Made by a program: the position numbers and the translations under genes. From Mycobacterium sp. Aquia_213 (lineage in GTDB: Bacteria; Actinomycetota; Actinomycetes; Mycobacteriales; Mycobacteriaceae), in the NCBI RefSeq assembly GCF_026625985.1, contig NZ_CP113116.1, positions 2,542,001 through 2,606,000 on the forward strand: a DNA stretch of 64,000 nt, given 5' to 3'. The first letter of the stretch is position 1, and every line of letters begins with the position of its first letter. This document shows positions 48,541-57,371 of this stretch, piece by piece. The notes beneath the pieces are model-generated. The model did no database searches. It saw nothing but the letters and a program-made list of their open reading frames with translations, and had not been told where the DNA came from.

Positions 48541-49782
48541 GTGACTGCCGAGACCGCTGAAACCGTAGCGGAATTTCGCAGCCGGGCCAGGGCTTGGTTG
48601 GCCGCCAACATGCCGCGCCAGGGTCCCGCCGAAGCCGCCCTGCTCGAACGCGACGCGGAGGCGTCCTGGCACCGTGCGCGAGAACTGCAAAAGACGTTGT
48701 ACGACGGCGGATTCGCGGGCATTTGTTTTCCGCGGGAGTACGGCGGACTCGGACTGGGCTACGAGTACAAGAAGGCCTTCGACAGCGAGGCGCAAGGCTA
48801 TGAAACGCCGTTGCTGCTCAACGTGCCCTCCTTCGCCATCTGCTGCGCGACCATCCTCGACGTGGGCAGCGAGGAACAGAAACGCACCCACATCCAAGCC
48901 GCGCTGCGCGGCGACGAAGTTCTGGTCCAGCTGCTGTCCGAACCCAGCGGCGGGTCGGACCTCGCCGGCGTGATCACTCGCGCCGATCGCCGAGACGGGC
49001 GGTGGGTCATCAATGGCGCCAAAACGTGGAGCACCTGGGCGTTCGCCGCGGACTACGGGCTATGCCTGACCCGGACCGATTGGGACGCGCCCAAACACGA
49101 GGGGCTGACCATGTTCCTGGTGCCGCTTGCGCATCCCGGAATAACGATCAACCGCATCCAGCAGATCAACGGCTCCATCGAATTCTGCGAAGAGTTCTTC
49201 GACGACGTCGACGTGGGAGATGACGCGGTCGTCGGTGAACCGGGCAAGGGGTGGGAAGTCGCGTCGCGGCAGCTCTACCATGAACGCCGCAGCATGGGCG
49301 ATGGTTCCGAGTACACGAGTGGGCCGGGAATCTCTGAGGCCGAGGATGTTTCGATCGATCTGCTGTCGCTGGCCGAGAAGACGAACCAGCAGGACAGCGA
49401 ACGCGTGCGGGAGATGACCGGGCGTGCCCTGGTCCACCGCACGGTCGCGCGCCAGCTCAGCGAGCACGTCTTCCACGCGGTGGCCAGCGGCGCCCTGCCA
49501 CCGACCGCGGGATCGATCATTCGCTTACAGATGGCCGCGGTCCACGATGTCGAAATCGATACCGCGATTGCCGTCGCGGGTACGTCGGCGGTCGTCGAGG
49601 ACGATGCGCAGCTGCTGGATATCGGTATCCGCTACCTGGGCCGCCAGATCGCCAGCATCGGCGGCGGCACCACCGAAATGGCGCGCAACGTGATCGGCGA
49701 GCGAGTGCTGAACTTCCCTCGCGAGTACGCTGCCGATCGCGGCGTGCCGTTCAACCAAGTGCGACGAAACAGACAGTCCTGA
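48541..49782 (+). CDS. acyl-CoA dehydrogenase
   Basis: The 413-residue enzyme has GLGLGYEYKKAF, a QLLSEPSGGSDLAG flavin-contact segment, NGAKTWSTWA and the C-terminal IGGGTTEMARNVIGERVL, all typical of acyl-CoA dehydrogenases. The start is uncertain: GTG at 48541 gives the normal length, but no clear ribosome site is near. The divergent neighbour is an APH kinase. Confidence 0.88.
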   Translation: MTAETAETVAEFRSRARAWLAANMPRQGPAEAALLERDAEASWHRARELQKTLYDGGFAGICFPREYGGLGLGYEYKKAFDSEAQGYETPLLLNVPSFAICCATILDVGSEEQKRTHIQAALRGDEVLVQLLSEPSGGSDLAGVITRADRRDGRWVINGAKTWSTWAFAADYGLCLTRTDWDAPKHEGLTMFLVPLAHPGITINRIQQINGSIEFCEEFFDDVDVGDDAVVGEPGKGWEVASRQLYHERRSMGDGSEYTSGPGISEAEDVSIDLLSLAEKTNQQDSERVREMTGRALVHRTVARQLSEHVFHAVASGALPPTAGSIIRLQMAAVHDVEIDTAIAVAGTSAVVEDDAQLLDIGIRYLGRQIASIGGGTTEMARNVIGERVLNFPREYAADRGVPFNQVRRNRQS

Positions 49783-49809
49783 CCCGCTGCTCGAGAAAGG
49801 TGGCGAAAA

Positions 49810-50676
49810 TTGAGCGACCAACTGCGAGACATCCGGGAGTTGGCCGGCGACGCCGACGCCTATCGCGATGAGCTGTTCCGCCGCTGGACGGGTCTGCTCA
49901 GTTACCGCTACATCGGTCGTAGGCACTCGTCGATGGACATCGGCGACGTCGACGACACCGTCGTGATCCGTCGGGACATGCGCAACGAGGCAGGCGGAAT
50001 CATGGTTGCGCCACTGGCCATCTCATCGCCCGAGGGTTGTCAGACCGACATGGTCGCGGTGCCCAACCCGGTCATCGCCTCGGTGCAGATCATCGATCCC
50101 GGCTACGACGTCTCCCGGGTCGAGATCGTCGGCTCCGGCGTCGTGCACCAGGGCCGGACCATGGGCTACGGACGGTGCAAGATCGTCGACGCCGACAACC
50201 CGGATCGGGTGATCGCCTTCAACGAAGGCCAGGGCGCGATCATCGGCATCCCGCCGGAAGGCCTTGACAGGATGGATGTTTCGGGCACCGAGCTGGTTGT
50301 CGAGGACTCGCCCGACCTGCCGCCGTTATGGGCCGCCTTCGGTGCCGCCCGGCGCGACGACGGGCACTGGGTGCTGCCCGCGCTCAGCGCCGAACTCGCT
50401 TCGCCGGACGCGGCGCTGCACATCGGTCCCCAACACGTCGTGCTGGAGACCGCGGCGACCGACCTTGCGGCCGATCTCGCCGGCACCCGCAAGGTGCAGG
50501 TCGTCAGCTGGCACGTGATGTTCATGTCCCGCGGCAAGGTTGGGCCCTTCCGCGTGGAGGGCACCGCGCACGCCGGCGGGCCCGGACGGATCGGGGTGCG
50601 CATGTTGCTGCACGACGAAGGCAATGCGGACAAGCCCGTTACCTCTGCCGCGGCGATCTTCGAGGTCGCCGACTGA
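49810..50676 (+). CDS. hotdog/thioesterase-like protein of unknown substrate
   Basis: A 288-residue protein. It is read tentatively as two hotdog-like halves: a first with DMVAVPNPVIASVQIIDPGYDVSRVEIVGS and GRTMGYGRCKIVD, and a second with VLETAATDLAADL and KVGPFRVEGTAHAG. This resembles PaaI-type acyl-CoA thioesterases. TTG at 49810 is preceded by GAAAGG. It follows the acyl-CoA dehydrogenase by 27 bases on the same strand, which fits CoA release after oxidation. The assignment is from pattern only. Confidence 0.72.
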   Translation: MSDQLRDIRELAGDADAYRDELFRRWTGLLSYRYIGRRHSSMDIGDVDDTVVIRRDMRNEAGGIMVAPLAISSPEGCQTDMVAVPNPVIASVQIIDPGYDVSRVEIVGSGVVHQGRTMGYGRCKIVDADNPDRVIAFNEGQGAIIGIPPEGLDRMDVSGTELVVEDSPDLPPLWAAFGAARRDDGHWVLPALSAELASPDAALHIGPQHVVLETAATDLAADLAGTRKVQVVSWHVMFMSRGKVGPFRVEGTAHAGGPGRIGVRMLLHDEGNADKPVTSAAAIFEVAD

Positions 50677-50710
50677 CCCTTCGCCTGGGTGTACCAACGA
50701 GATCTCTAGA

Positions 50711-50932
50711 TCATTGGCTGATACAAGACAATTGGTGGCTTAAGTCCGAAAAGGCCTGAGCCAGCGCAATTTGTTCACCAACGTTGTCGACCTCGACATG
50801 GGACAGACCAAAGCCAATCAGTGTGTGACCCCGCCACCGCATGCGGGCCACGGCCCGGCTCCGGCGATTGTGTTCGTCGGACGTGATGGTGACTGCCACT
50901 GTCTGGCTGCTCTGGGAGGTGTTGTAGTGCAT
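50711..50932 (-). CDS. DUF1876 protein (Rv1738/Rv2632c-like)
   Basis: This 73-residue protein carries ITSDEHNRRSRAVARMRWRG and LAQAFSDLSHQL, the DUF1876 pattern of M. tuberculosis Rv1738 and Rv2632c. Rv1738 is strongly DosR-induced, and its fold resembles ribosome hibernation factors. ATG at 50932 has AAGGAAA upstream. It lies 50 bases after the nitroreductase on the same strand and is likely co-expressed with it. A DosR-like 20-mer lies inside its 3' end. Confidence 0.82.
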   Translation of the reverse strand: MHYNTSQSSQTVAVTITSDEHNRRSRAVARMRWRGHTLIGFGLSHVEVDNVGEQIALAQAFSDLSHQLSCISQ

Positions 50933-50982
50933 AGATTTTCCTTGCATTAGCCCCGCCCCGGCGGCGGATTGGTTGTCGAGTG

Positions 50983-51954
50983 CTAGAGATTGACGGTCAA
51001 TACGTCGGCTAGCGGTCGGCGCGGGGTCGGTGGCGGGTAGTGCTCATTGCCGGGGGCGCGGCCGATGCGGACCAGGACCTGGGGCAGTGGGTGCCCGGTC
51101 AGCCCTTCGACGACGTGTCGGCTGGTTTCGAGCTCGGTCAGGTGGGTGAGGGTGCAGGTGGCCAGTCCAGCCACCGTAGCTTCCAGCAATATCGTCGACA
51201 GTGTTTCTCCGCACCCCAGCAGGTCGCGTGGGGAGCGATCATGTGCGGAGATCACCAAGATTGTCGACAAGTCGGTCGGCGTGTGAGCGCGCCGTTCAGG
51301 GTTATGGCTGAAGGGGAAAGTGCGCGCTACGTCGACACGGTCCCCTTCGGCCGCTGAGACCAATGAGTCATAGGGAATGCCCTCGCTCGCCTCGAACGGC
51401 GCCGTCCAGCGCTGCAGTGTCGCGAAATAGGGGGAGTCGTAGAGGCGCAAGATGTCCGTCATATCGGTTGCGTCAGCAAGCTCGCCGCGATCAGCGTCGT
51501 CGATGACGTCTACCAGCGCAACCGTGTCGTCTATCCGGCTTCGCAATTCGGCTTCGAAATCGGTCCAGTCCGGGACGGGGTCGAACGGAAGGCGATCGGT
51601 GCGGCGCGTGGCGATGGCGTCGGCGCGGCGTCGTTGTTCCTCGGTCACGACGGTCATCTCCGTGAGCGTGATCGAAGCGAGATGCTCGACGTTATTGGGG
51701 TCTGGACAGTGACTAACATGGGCGTTCCATCCGGCAGCGGCCATCGCGACGCGCAGGTGGTCGAGTGCCGCCCCGCAACTGATCAGCGCTTGCCGTTCGG
51801 CGGGATCGGTTTGCACCACGCGGGCCGGATCCAAGTACAAATGCAATCCGGCGCGGTCGAGGCGCCAGAGCCAAGGCTGGCTATTGTGGTAAGAGGGTGC
51901 TCGGCAAGCAAGCGCGACCGCGCCTTGGACCACGTCCGTTGCAACAGTTGTCAT
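50983..51954 (-). CDS. Acg-like nitroreductase-fold protein
   Basis: The 323-residue protein has the Acg family start ACRAPSYHNSQPWLWRL, then LISCGAALDHLRVAM, ATRRTDRLPFD and the C-terminal PLPQVLVRIGRAPG. The M. tuberculosis relatives Rv2032 (Acg), Rv3127 and Rv3131 are DosR-regulated and probably bind flavin without ordinary nitroreductase turnover. ATG at 51954 follows AGGTGA. Two DosR-like boxes lie 75-120 bases upstream. Confidence 0.9.
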   Translation of the reverse strand: MTTVATDVVQGAVALACRAPSYHNSQPWLWRLDRAGLHLYLDPARVVQTDPAERQALISCGAALDHLRVAMAAAGWNAHVSHCPDPNNVEHLASITLTEMTVVTEEQRRRADAIATRRTDRLPFDPVPDWTDFEAELRSRIDDTVALVDVIDDADRGELADATDMTDILRLYDSPYFATLQRWTAPFEASEGIPYDSLVSAAEGDRVDVARTFPFSHNPERRAHTPTDLSTILVISAHDRSPRDLLGCGETLSTILLEATVAGLATCTLTHLTELETSRHVVEGLTGHPLPQVLVRIGRAPGNEHYPPPTPRRPLADVLTVNL

Positions 51955-52026
51955 CGACGTCACCTGGATCTCCCGTCATATGCTGAATCGATATCGACTC
52001 TGCTCGAAGAAGCTGGCCACCGGGCA

Positions 52027-52040
52027 GAGTCCTTGGTCCC
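52027..52040 (-). promoter_or_regulatory. DosR-like box, proximal, nitroreductase promoter
   Basis: On the minus strand GGGACCAAGGACTC gives the left half-site GGGAC and a weak right half. It lies 73-86 bases before the nitroreductase start. Confidence 0.45.
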
Positions 52041-52051
52041 TAATCGCGACA

Positions 52052-52071
52052 ATGGGGGCTTAAGACTCTCC
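52052..52071 (+). promoter_or_regulatory. DosR-like box, distal, nitroreductase promoter
   Basis: ATGGGGGCTTAAGACTCTCC matches the DosR core at 12 of 15 central positions, with the symmetrical CTTAAG centre. It is about 25 bases from the proximal box, the paired spacing often seen in DosR promoters. Confidence 0.5.
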
Positions 52072-52183
52072 GCGGAAGCGACTTTCGCCGCCCAATACAA
52101 GACTCGCACCGACGGTGCTGCAGTATCTTTGGTTGCGCCGACGCTAAGTCGCCGCGTCCGTGGCGCTGCAATCTCGCTCTCGG

Positions 52184-53095
52184 CTAGTTGCGACTGCGGG
52201 CGACAATCACGGGAATCTGGGCCGCGTGGGTCACCGCCGTGCTGACCGATCCCAGTAGCATTCCGGCGAATCCGCCGCGGCCGTGGCTGCCCACTACGAC
52301 GAGCTGGGCCGACTCGGACTCATCGAGGAGGTGGCGGGCCGGGTCGTCCCACACGACCCGCGGATGAACGGTGACGTCCGGATAGCGTTCCCGCCACCCT
52401 GCCAGCCGCTCCGCCAGGATTTCATTACGCAAAGCCTCTTGCGCCGACCACTCCATACTTGGGGCCGCCGATAGGTCCGGGTCTCTCCACGCGTGCACTG
52501 CGACCAAGTCCACGCCACGCCACGATGCCTCGTCGAAGGCGATTGCGGTAGCCGATTCCGACGCCGGCGAACCGTCGATGCCCACCACGACCGGCAGCTT
52601 GGAGGGATGCAGCAGGGATTGAGCCTCGTCATGGATTATCGCGATTGGGCAGTGCGCATGGTGGATTAAGCCCGTGCTGACCGAGCCGAGCAGGACCCGA
52701 TGCAAACCGTGCCTCCCGCGACAGCCCACCACTACCATGTGCGCATCCTTGGAAAGGGCGACAAGCGGGGCCAGGGGCACCGAAAAGAACAACTCGGTCT
52801 TAATTTGAGGGGCGCCCAGGCCACCCTCGCTGCTGCTTTCAACAACTTTGATCGCATCGGCGAGGAGTTTCCGGCCGTACTCTTCCCGTTCGCGGTCCTC
52901 CTCGGCGGGGGGAAGCGGGACATCTGCTAAAAGCCATGGTGCCGGGCCCCATGCCGCAGTGACCTCAACGTGGACCAGGGTGAGCGGCACATTGCGCATG
53001 CGTGCCTCGAAGGTGGCCCACCGCACAGCCGCAATGGATGACGATGATCCATCGACTCCGACCACGATGCCCGGAGATGTTGCGCTATCAGACAT
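52184..53095 (-). CDS. tandem-domain universal stress protein
   Basis: A 303-residue USP with two domains (about 8-150 and 160-302). The second has the clear ATP pattern [10 protein letters not shown]...LGSVS, and the first GCRGRHG...LGSVS. It has AGGAGG upstream of ATG 53095. It lies upstream of the Acg-like gene on the same strand but with its own promoter region. A TTGGTCCCC DosR-like half-site is about 80 bases before its start. Confidence 0.92.
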   Translation of the reverse strand: MSDSATSPGIVVGVDGSSSSIAAVRWATFEARMRNVPLTLVHVEVTAAWGPAPWLLADVPLPPAEEDREREEYGRKLLADAIKVVESSSEGGLGAPQIKTELFFSVPLAPLVALSKDAHMVVVGCRGRHGLHRVLLGSVSTGLIHHAHCPIAIIHDEAQSLLHPSKLPVVVGIDGSPASESATAIAFDEASWRGVDLVAVHAWRDPDLSAAPSMEWSAQEALRNEILAERLAGWRERYPDVTVHPRVVWDDPARHLLDESESAQLVVVGSHGRGGFAGMLLGSVSTAVTHAAQIPVIVARSRN

Positions 53096-53174
53096 TCGCG
53101 GTAATCCTCCTTGTTGCTGTGCAAGCGAGCGATGCGAATAACGCTAACCGCTCGGTGGCCGAGCGTCAGGAGTA

Positions 53175-53184
53175 ATTGGTCCCC
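53175..53184 (-). promoter_or_regulatory. DosR-like half-site, USP/antiporter gap
   Basis: GGGGACCAAT on the minus strand is one intact DosR half-site; the second half is not convincing. It is 80 bases before the USP start and 120 before the antiporter start. Confidence 0.3.
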
Positions 53185-53305
53185 GCCGTATAGGGCATCA
53201 GACCCCTGCGGCGTGTCCTCTCAGCAAGATTGACGCGTTAGCTTGGGCAGCGCCAATACGATTACCGGATGACACCACTTCTCGCCCCCGCCAACGGACA
53301 CTGAC

Positions 53306-54484
53306 GTGCAGGGGTTCGGTTTCCAAACACTGGCGCTGCTGACGGCAATAGGTTTCGCCGGCCCGTTGCTTGCGGCGTTGCCGCGCTTGCGGATTCCGGT
53401 GATAGTCGGTGAGCTGATCGCAGGACTCGTCGTCGGTAAGACCGGCCTCGGCGTCATCGATGCCGCCAACCCGACGCTCCAATTGCTCGCGAATATCGGC
53501 TTCGCGCTGGTGATGTTCGTGGTGGGTACGCATGTACCGATCCGCGGCCACGAGATGCGCTCGGCGCTGCCGCTGGCAATGGCGCGGGTGCTTCTGGGCG
53601 GTACCGTCGCGGTCGCTCTTGCTGTTGGCCTGGCGGCGGAGTTCGGCACCGGCCACGCGGCGCTTTACGCGGTGCTGATGGCCTCTTCGTCCGCGGCACT
53701 GGCATTGCCGGTGATCGATTCGCTGCGGCTGCAGGGACCGCAGGTGCTCTCCGTGACCGCACAGATCGCTGTCGCTGATGCTGCGTGTATTGTGTTGCTG
53801 CCGTTGGTGATCGACGTGCGGAGCGCGCCGGCGGCAGCGCTGGGTGCGTTGGCGGTCGCGGGGTGCGCAGCGATTCTTTTTGTACTGCTGAGCGCGATCG
53901 ACCGCAGGGGCTGGCGTGCGCGCGTTCACGCGTATTCCGAAAATCGTCGGTTTGCCCTGGAATTGCGGACCAGCCTGATCGTGCTGTTTGCACTGGCGGC
54001 GCTGGCCGTCAGCACCCACGTATCGGTCATGCTGGCGGGCTTCGCGGTGGGTTTGGTGATCGCGGCGGTCGGGGAACCGCGAAGGCTGGCGCGTCAGCTG
54101 TTCGGCATCACCGAAGGTTTCTTCAGCCCGCTGTTCTTCGTTTGGCTTGGCGCCTCGCTGCAGGTACGCGAGTTGGCTGCGCACCCGAAACTCATTCTGT
54201 TAGGGGTAAGCCTGGGGCTGGGTGCTGTGCTGGTGCATAGCGCGGGGAAGTTACTCGGCCAGCCGGTGACGCTGGCGGTGCTGTCGGCCGCGCAGCTCGG
54301 CGTGCCGGTGGCCGCGGCCACGATCGGCACCGAGGAACACCTCCTCGTCGCGGGGGAAGCATCGGCGTTGATGTTCGGCGCCTTGCTGACGATCGCCTGC
54401 GCATCGATCGCGGGCGCCGTGGCGGCGCGTGGCCAGAGCGCCGCAGCAGCAGACAAATCCGTTCACACGGACCGGCCCACATAA
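53306..54484 (+). CDS. CPA2-type cation/proton antiporter
   Basis: A 392-residue membrane protein with about eleven to twelve hydrophobic segments and the monovalent cation:proton antiporter-2 pattern (VGELIAGLVVGKTGLGVID at about 33-51). It lacks the TrkA-N domain of KefB/KefC. It should exchange Na+ or K+ for protons at the cytoplasmic membrane. GTG at 53306. A stable hairpin follows its stop. Confidence 0.85.
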   Translation: MQGFGFQTLALLTAIGFAGPLLAALPRLRIPVIVGELIAGLVVGKTGLGVIDAANPTLQLLANIGFALVMFVVGTHVPIRGHEMRSALPLAMARVLLGGTVAVALAVGLAAEFGTGHAALYAVLMASSSAALALPVIDSLRLQGPQVLSVTAQIAVADAACIVLLPLVIDVRSAPAAALGALAVAGCAAILFVLLSAIDRRGWRARVHAYSENRRFALELRTSLIVLFALAALAVSTHVSVMLAGFAVGLVIAAVGEPRRLARQLFGITEGFFSPLFFVWLGASLQVRELAAHPKLILLGVSLGLGAVLVHSAGKLLGQPVTLAVLSAAQLGVPVAAATIGTEEHLLVAGEASALMFGALLTIACASIAGAVAARGQSAAAADKSVHTDRPT

Positions 54485-54487
54485 CGC

Positions 54488-54511
54488 GGCAAGGGTCCGA
54501 AGGCCCTTGCC
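54488..54511 (+). terminator. hairpin after the antiporter gene
   Basis: GGCAAGGG and CCCTTGCC form a perfect 8-bp stem around an 8-base loop, four bases past the stop. No U-tract is present. Confidence 0.55.
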
Positions 54512-54630
54512 CCGAAGATGTGGGACTGATCGACTCAATACCGAATCCGTCGGGCGGGTCGGGCTCTAGTGCGTGATGGCCGTGCGGTTGTTCGAGACGC
54601 CGGATGTAGCTATGGCCGGAGGACCTTTGG

Positions 54631-57000
54631 ATGGTTGGCGACACGGAACCTGTGGCCGGTCGCTGGAATGCGCGGGTGCGCTCGCTCATCGAACCGGCCC
54701 TGGTGGTGTTTACGGTGGGTGCGTTGGCCGCCGGTGGGATCGCCTGGCTGGGCGATTGGCGCGGCGTGGCCAACGGCTTTTGGATCGCCGGCACGGTCCT
54801 CGCGGTGGTGCCGGCGTTGGTGTGGGTACTGGTGGCGTTGCGCCGGGGCCGGGTCGGCGTAGACGTCATCGCGGTGCTATCGCTAGTCGGCACCCTGCTG
54901 GTCGGCGAGTACCTGGCTGGCGCATTGATCGCGGTGATGCTGGCAGGTGGCCGTGCGCTGGACTCGGCGGCCGAACACCGTGCGTCACGTGATCTGCGGG
55001 CGTTGCTCGAGCGTGCGCCACGGTTCGCTCGACGACGGATCGGAACGCAGGTCGGCGTGATCCCGCTGGCTGACGTGCTCGCCAACGACTTACTGGTCGT
55101 CGGCCCCGGCGAGGTGGTGCCGGTGGACGGACGCGTCGCCGATGTGGTGGCAATACTCGATGAGTCCGTGCTGACTGGCGAGTCGCTGCAAGTGGAACGC
55201 GATGTCGGCGAACCGGTCCGCAGTGGTGTGGTCAATGCCGGCAGCGCCTTTGAGCTGCGTGCCACCGCAACAGCCGACGAGAGCACGTATGCCGGCATTG
55301 TGCGATTGGCTCGGCAGGCCGGTGCGGAGAATGCGCCGATCGTGCGGTTGGCCGACCGTTACGCGGCGTGGTTTCTGCCGCTGGCGCTGGTGCTGGCCGG
55401 AGCGGCGTGGCTCGCCAGCGGGTCAGCGGTGCGAGCCGTGGCGGTGCTGGTGGTGGCGACCCCATGTCCGTTGCTGCTGGCTGCGCCGGTGGCCATTGTC
55501 TCCGGCTTGTCGCGGGCATCCCGTGCCGGAGTGGTGGTCCGCGGCGGAGGCGCATTGGAAAACCTCGGGCATGCAACGACTTTGGTGATGGACAAGACCG
55601 GAACGTTGACGATGGGGCGCCCGGTGGTCGTCGACGTGGTGGCCGCGCCGGGCCGCGACACGACTGCGATGCTGCGGCTGACCGCATCGGTGGACCAGCT
55701 TTCGCCGCACGTACTCGCCGAGGCCATTGTCACTGAAGCACTTAGCCGGGGTTTGCAGCTGTCACTACCCACCGATGTGGTCGAAGAGCCCGGCCGCGGC
55801 GTCACCGCCACCGTCGATGGGCGTCGGGTCACAGTCGGCAAGCTGCCGGCCGACGCGGTGACCGGCGCGTGGGCGCGAGCAGCGGTCAATCGCGCCCGCC
55901 TGGACGGCGCAGCGATCGCCTGGGTCTGCGTCGAGGGCGCGCCAGTGGGTGCGGTGTTGTTGCGGGACCCGTTGCGCCGCCAGGCGCCGCGCACGGTGCG
56001 GCGGCTGCGCGAGGCGGGACTGAACCGGTTGATTATGCTCACCGGCGACCGCGCCGAGCCGGCCCGTGAGGTCGCCACCGTCTTGGGATTGGACGCGGTC
56101 TATGCCGACCAGACCCCGGCTGACAAATTCGCCGCGGTGCGCACCGAAACCGAACGGGCGGTGACAGTAATGGTGGGTGATGGCGTCAACGACGCCCCCG
56201 CGCTGGCGGCGGCCACGGTCGGTGTGGCGATGGGCGCACGTGGAGCCACGGCATCCTCGGAAGCCGCTGATGTGGTGTTGACCACTGATCGGCTCGACCG
56301 ATTGGCCGATGCGATGGATATTGCCCGTTGGTCACGGCGCATCGCGGTGCAAAGCGTCGTCGTCGGCATGACCCTGTCGCTGCTGGCCATGGTGATCGCC
56401 GCGTTTGGCTGGTTACCGCCCGCCGCGGGTGCGCTGCTGCAAGAGGGTATTGACGTCGCCGTGATCCTCAATGCGCTGCGGGCCTTGCGCGGGAATCCGG
56501 CCACCGAGGTGCAGCTGGCCGCAGGCACCGAGCAGATGCTGCACCGCTTCGCCGCCCAACATGACGAACTGCGCGACGCCATCGGACTGTTGCGTGACAG
56601 CGCTGATCGGCTGGCCGCCGGCCCGGATGCTGCCGCGCTGCAGTCGCTGGCCGCGGCGCATGCCTTGCTGACCGAGCGGATTCTGCCGCACGAACGGGCT
56701 GAGGAAGCTCAGCTCTACCCGGCGCTGGCCCGCCCCCTGGGTAGCGGCGAGGCCACCGCCACGATGAGCCGGATGCATGCCGAGATTCAGCGGCTAGCCG
56801 ATCGCATCGCCACGCACCTGGCCGTGGCACAGTCGGCCGGGGCGATACAGCCCGATCAAGCCGAGGACTTACTGGCATGCCTATATGGGCTATATGCACT
56901 GTTGCGGCTGCACTTCGTTCAGGAAGAAGAAAGCTACTTCGTTCTCGCCGAGGACGATAAAACATGGCACCCGAGAAAGCGACCCGAAATCACGGCCTAA
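54631..57000 (+). CDS. P1B-5-type metal ATPase with C-terminal hemerythrin domain
   Basis: The 789-residue pump has the actuator LTGES (181-185), the membrane metal site Thr277-Pro278-Cys279 in place of CPC, the phosphorylated Asp321 in DKTGT, and GDGVNDAPA in the hinge. Residues about 630-780 form a hemerythrin-like domain (MLHRFAAQHDEL, HERAEEAQLYP, MHAEI, HFVQEEESYF). It lacks an N-terminal metal-binding domain. TPC plus hemerythrin defines the P1B-5 group, whose member Nia of Sinorhizobium meliloti handles Ni2+ and Fe2+. ATG 54631 follows GGAGGAC. Confidence 0.9.
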   Translation: MVGDTEPVAGRWNARVRSLIEPALVVFTVGALAAGGIAWLGDWRGVANGFWIAGTVLAVVPALVWVLVALRRGRVGVDVIAVLSLVGTLLVGEYLAGALIAVMLAGGRALDSAAEHRASRDLRALLERAPRFARRRIGTQVGVIPLADVLANDLLVVGPGEVVPVDGRVADVVAILDESVLTGESLQVERDVGEPVRSGVVNAGSAFELRATATADESTYAGIVRLARQAGAENAPIVRLADRYAAWFLPLALVLAGAAWLASGSAVRAVAVLVVATPCPLLLAAPVAIVSGLSRASRAGVVVRGGGALENLGHATTLVMDKTGTLTMGRPVVVDVVAAPGRDTTAMLRLTASVDQLSPHVLAEAIVTEALSRGLQLSLPTDVVEEPGRGVTATVDGRRVTVGKLPADAVTGAWARAAVNRARLDGAAIAWVCVEGAPVGAVLLRDPLRRQAPRTVRRLREAGLNRLIMLTGDRAEPAREVATVLGLDAVYADQTPADKFAAVRTETERAVTVMVGDGVNDAPALAAATVGVAMGARGATASSEAADVVLTTDRLDRLADAMDIARWSRRIAVQSVVVGMTLSLLAMVIAAFGWLPPAAGALLQEGIDVAVILNALRALRGNPATEVQLAAGTEQMLHRFAAQHDELRDAIGLLRDSADRLAAGPDAAALQSLAAAHALLTERILPHERAEEAQLYPALARPLGSGEATATMSRMHAEIQRLADRIATHLAVAQSAGAIQPDQAEDLLACLYGLYALLRLHFVQEEESYFVLAEDDKTWHPRKRPEITA

Positions 57001-57371
57001 GCGACGACACCTGACTGATTGTCCGTGGCGAAACTCGTTGTTAATCCACATATCCCGACCCACCTTCGGTGTCAAGGTTTATTCGGCTCTAGTGGCCGGG
57101 TTGGGGAAGTGGTCGGATCAACCTCAAGGCTGATCGAGGACCTCGCCTGAACGGCGTGCGTCGGTTACTGCGCGGCAGCCTACGCCGTGGGCGACCGATT
57201 ATCTGTTGATGTGTTCATCGCAGCTGCCGCGTAGCTTGCCGGGAGTAAACCGTTCCTACCCTCGCCGGTCGTGGCACAAAGTCCTTTTGGACTGAGGACG
57301 TCGTACTCTCGCGCGGCCGACGCAATTTCACGATCGTTGACATATCAAGGTTTACCGAAGGGACGATAGCC
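57001..57371. other. gene-free region before the second nitroreductase
   Basis: This 371-base stretch has no convincing gene. Its notable element is AGTCCTTTTGGACT (57281-57294), a perfect 5-bp inverted repeat about 80 bases before the next start. The half-sites point the opposite way from a DosR box. No transposase remnant could be supported. Confidence 0.4.

Noticed and set aside
54520..54545. GTGGGACTGAT before the P1B-5 ATPase as a DosR box
   Set aside because: The left half matches but the right half does not align at the required spacing.
57045..57130. Possible transposase remnant in the 57-kb gap
   Set aside because: No inverted repeats, direct repeats or transposase motif could be identified; it is simply non-coding.
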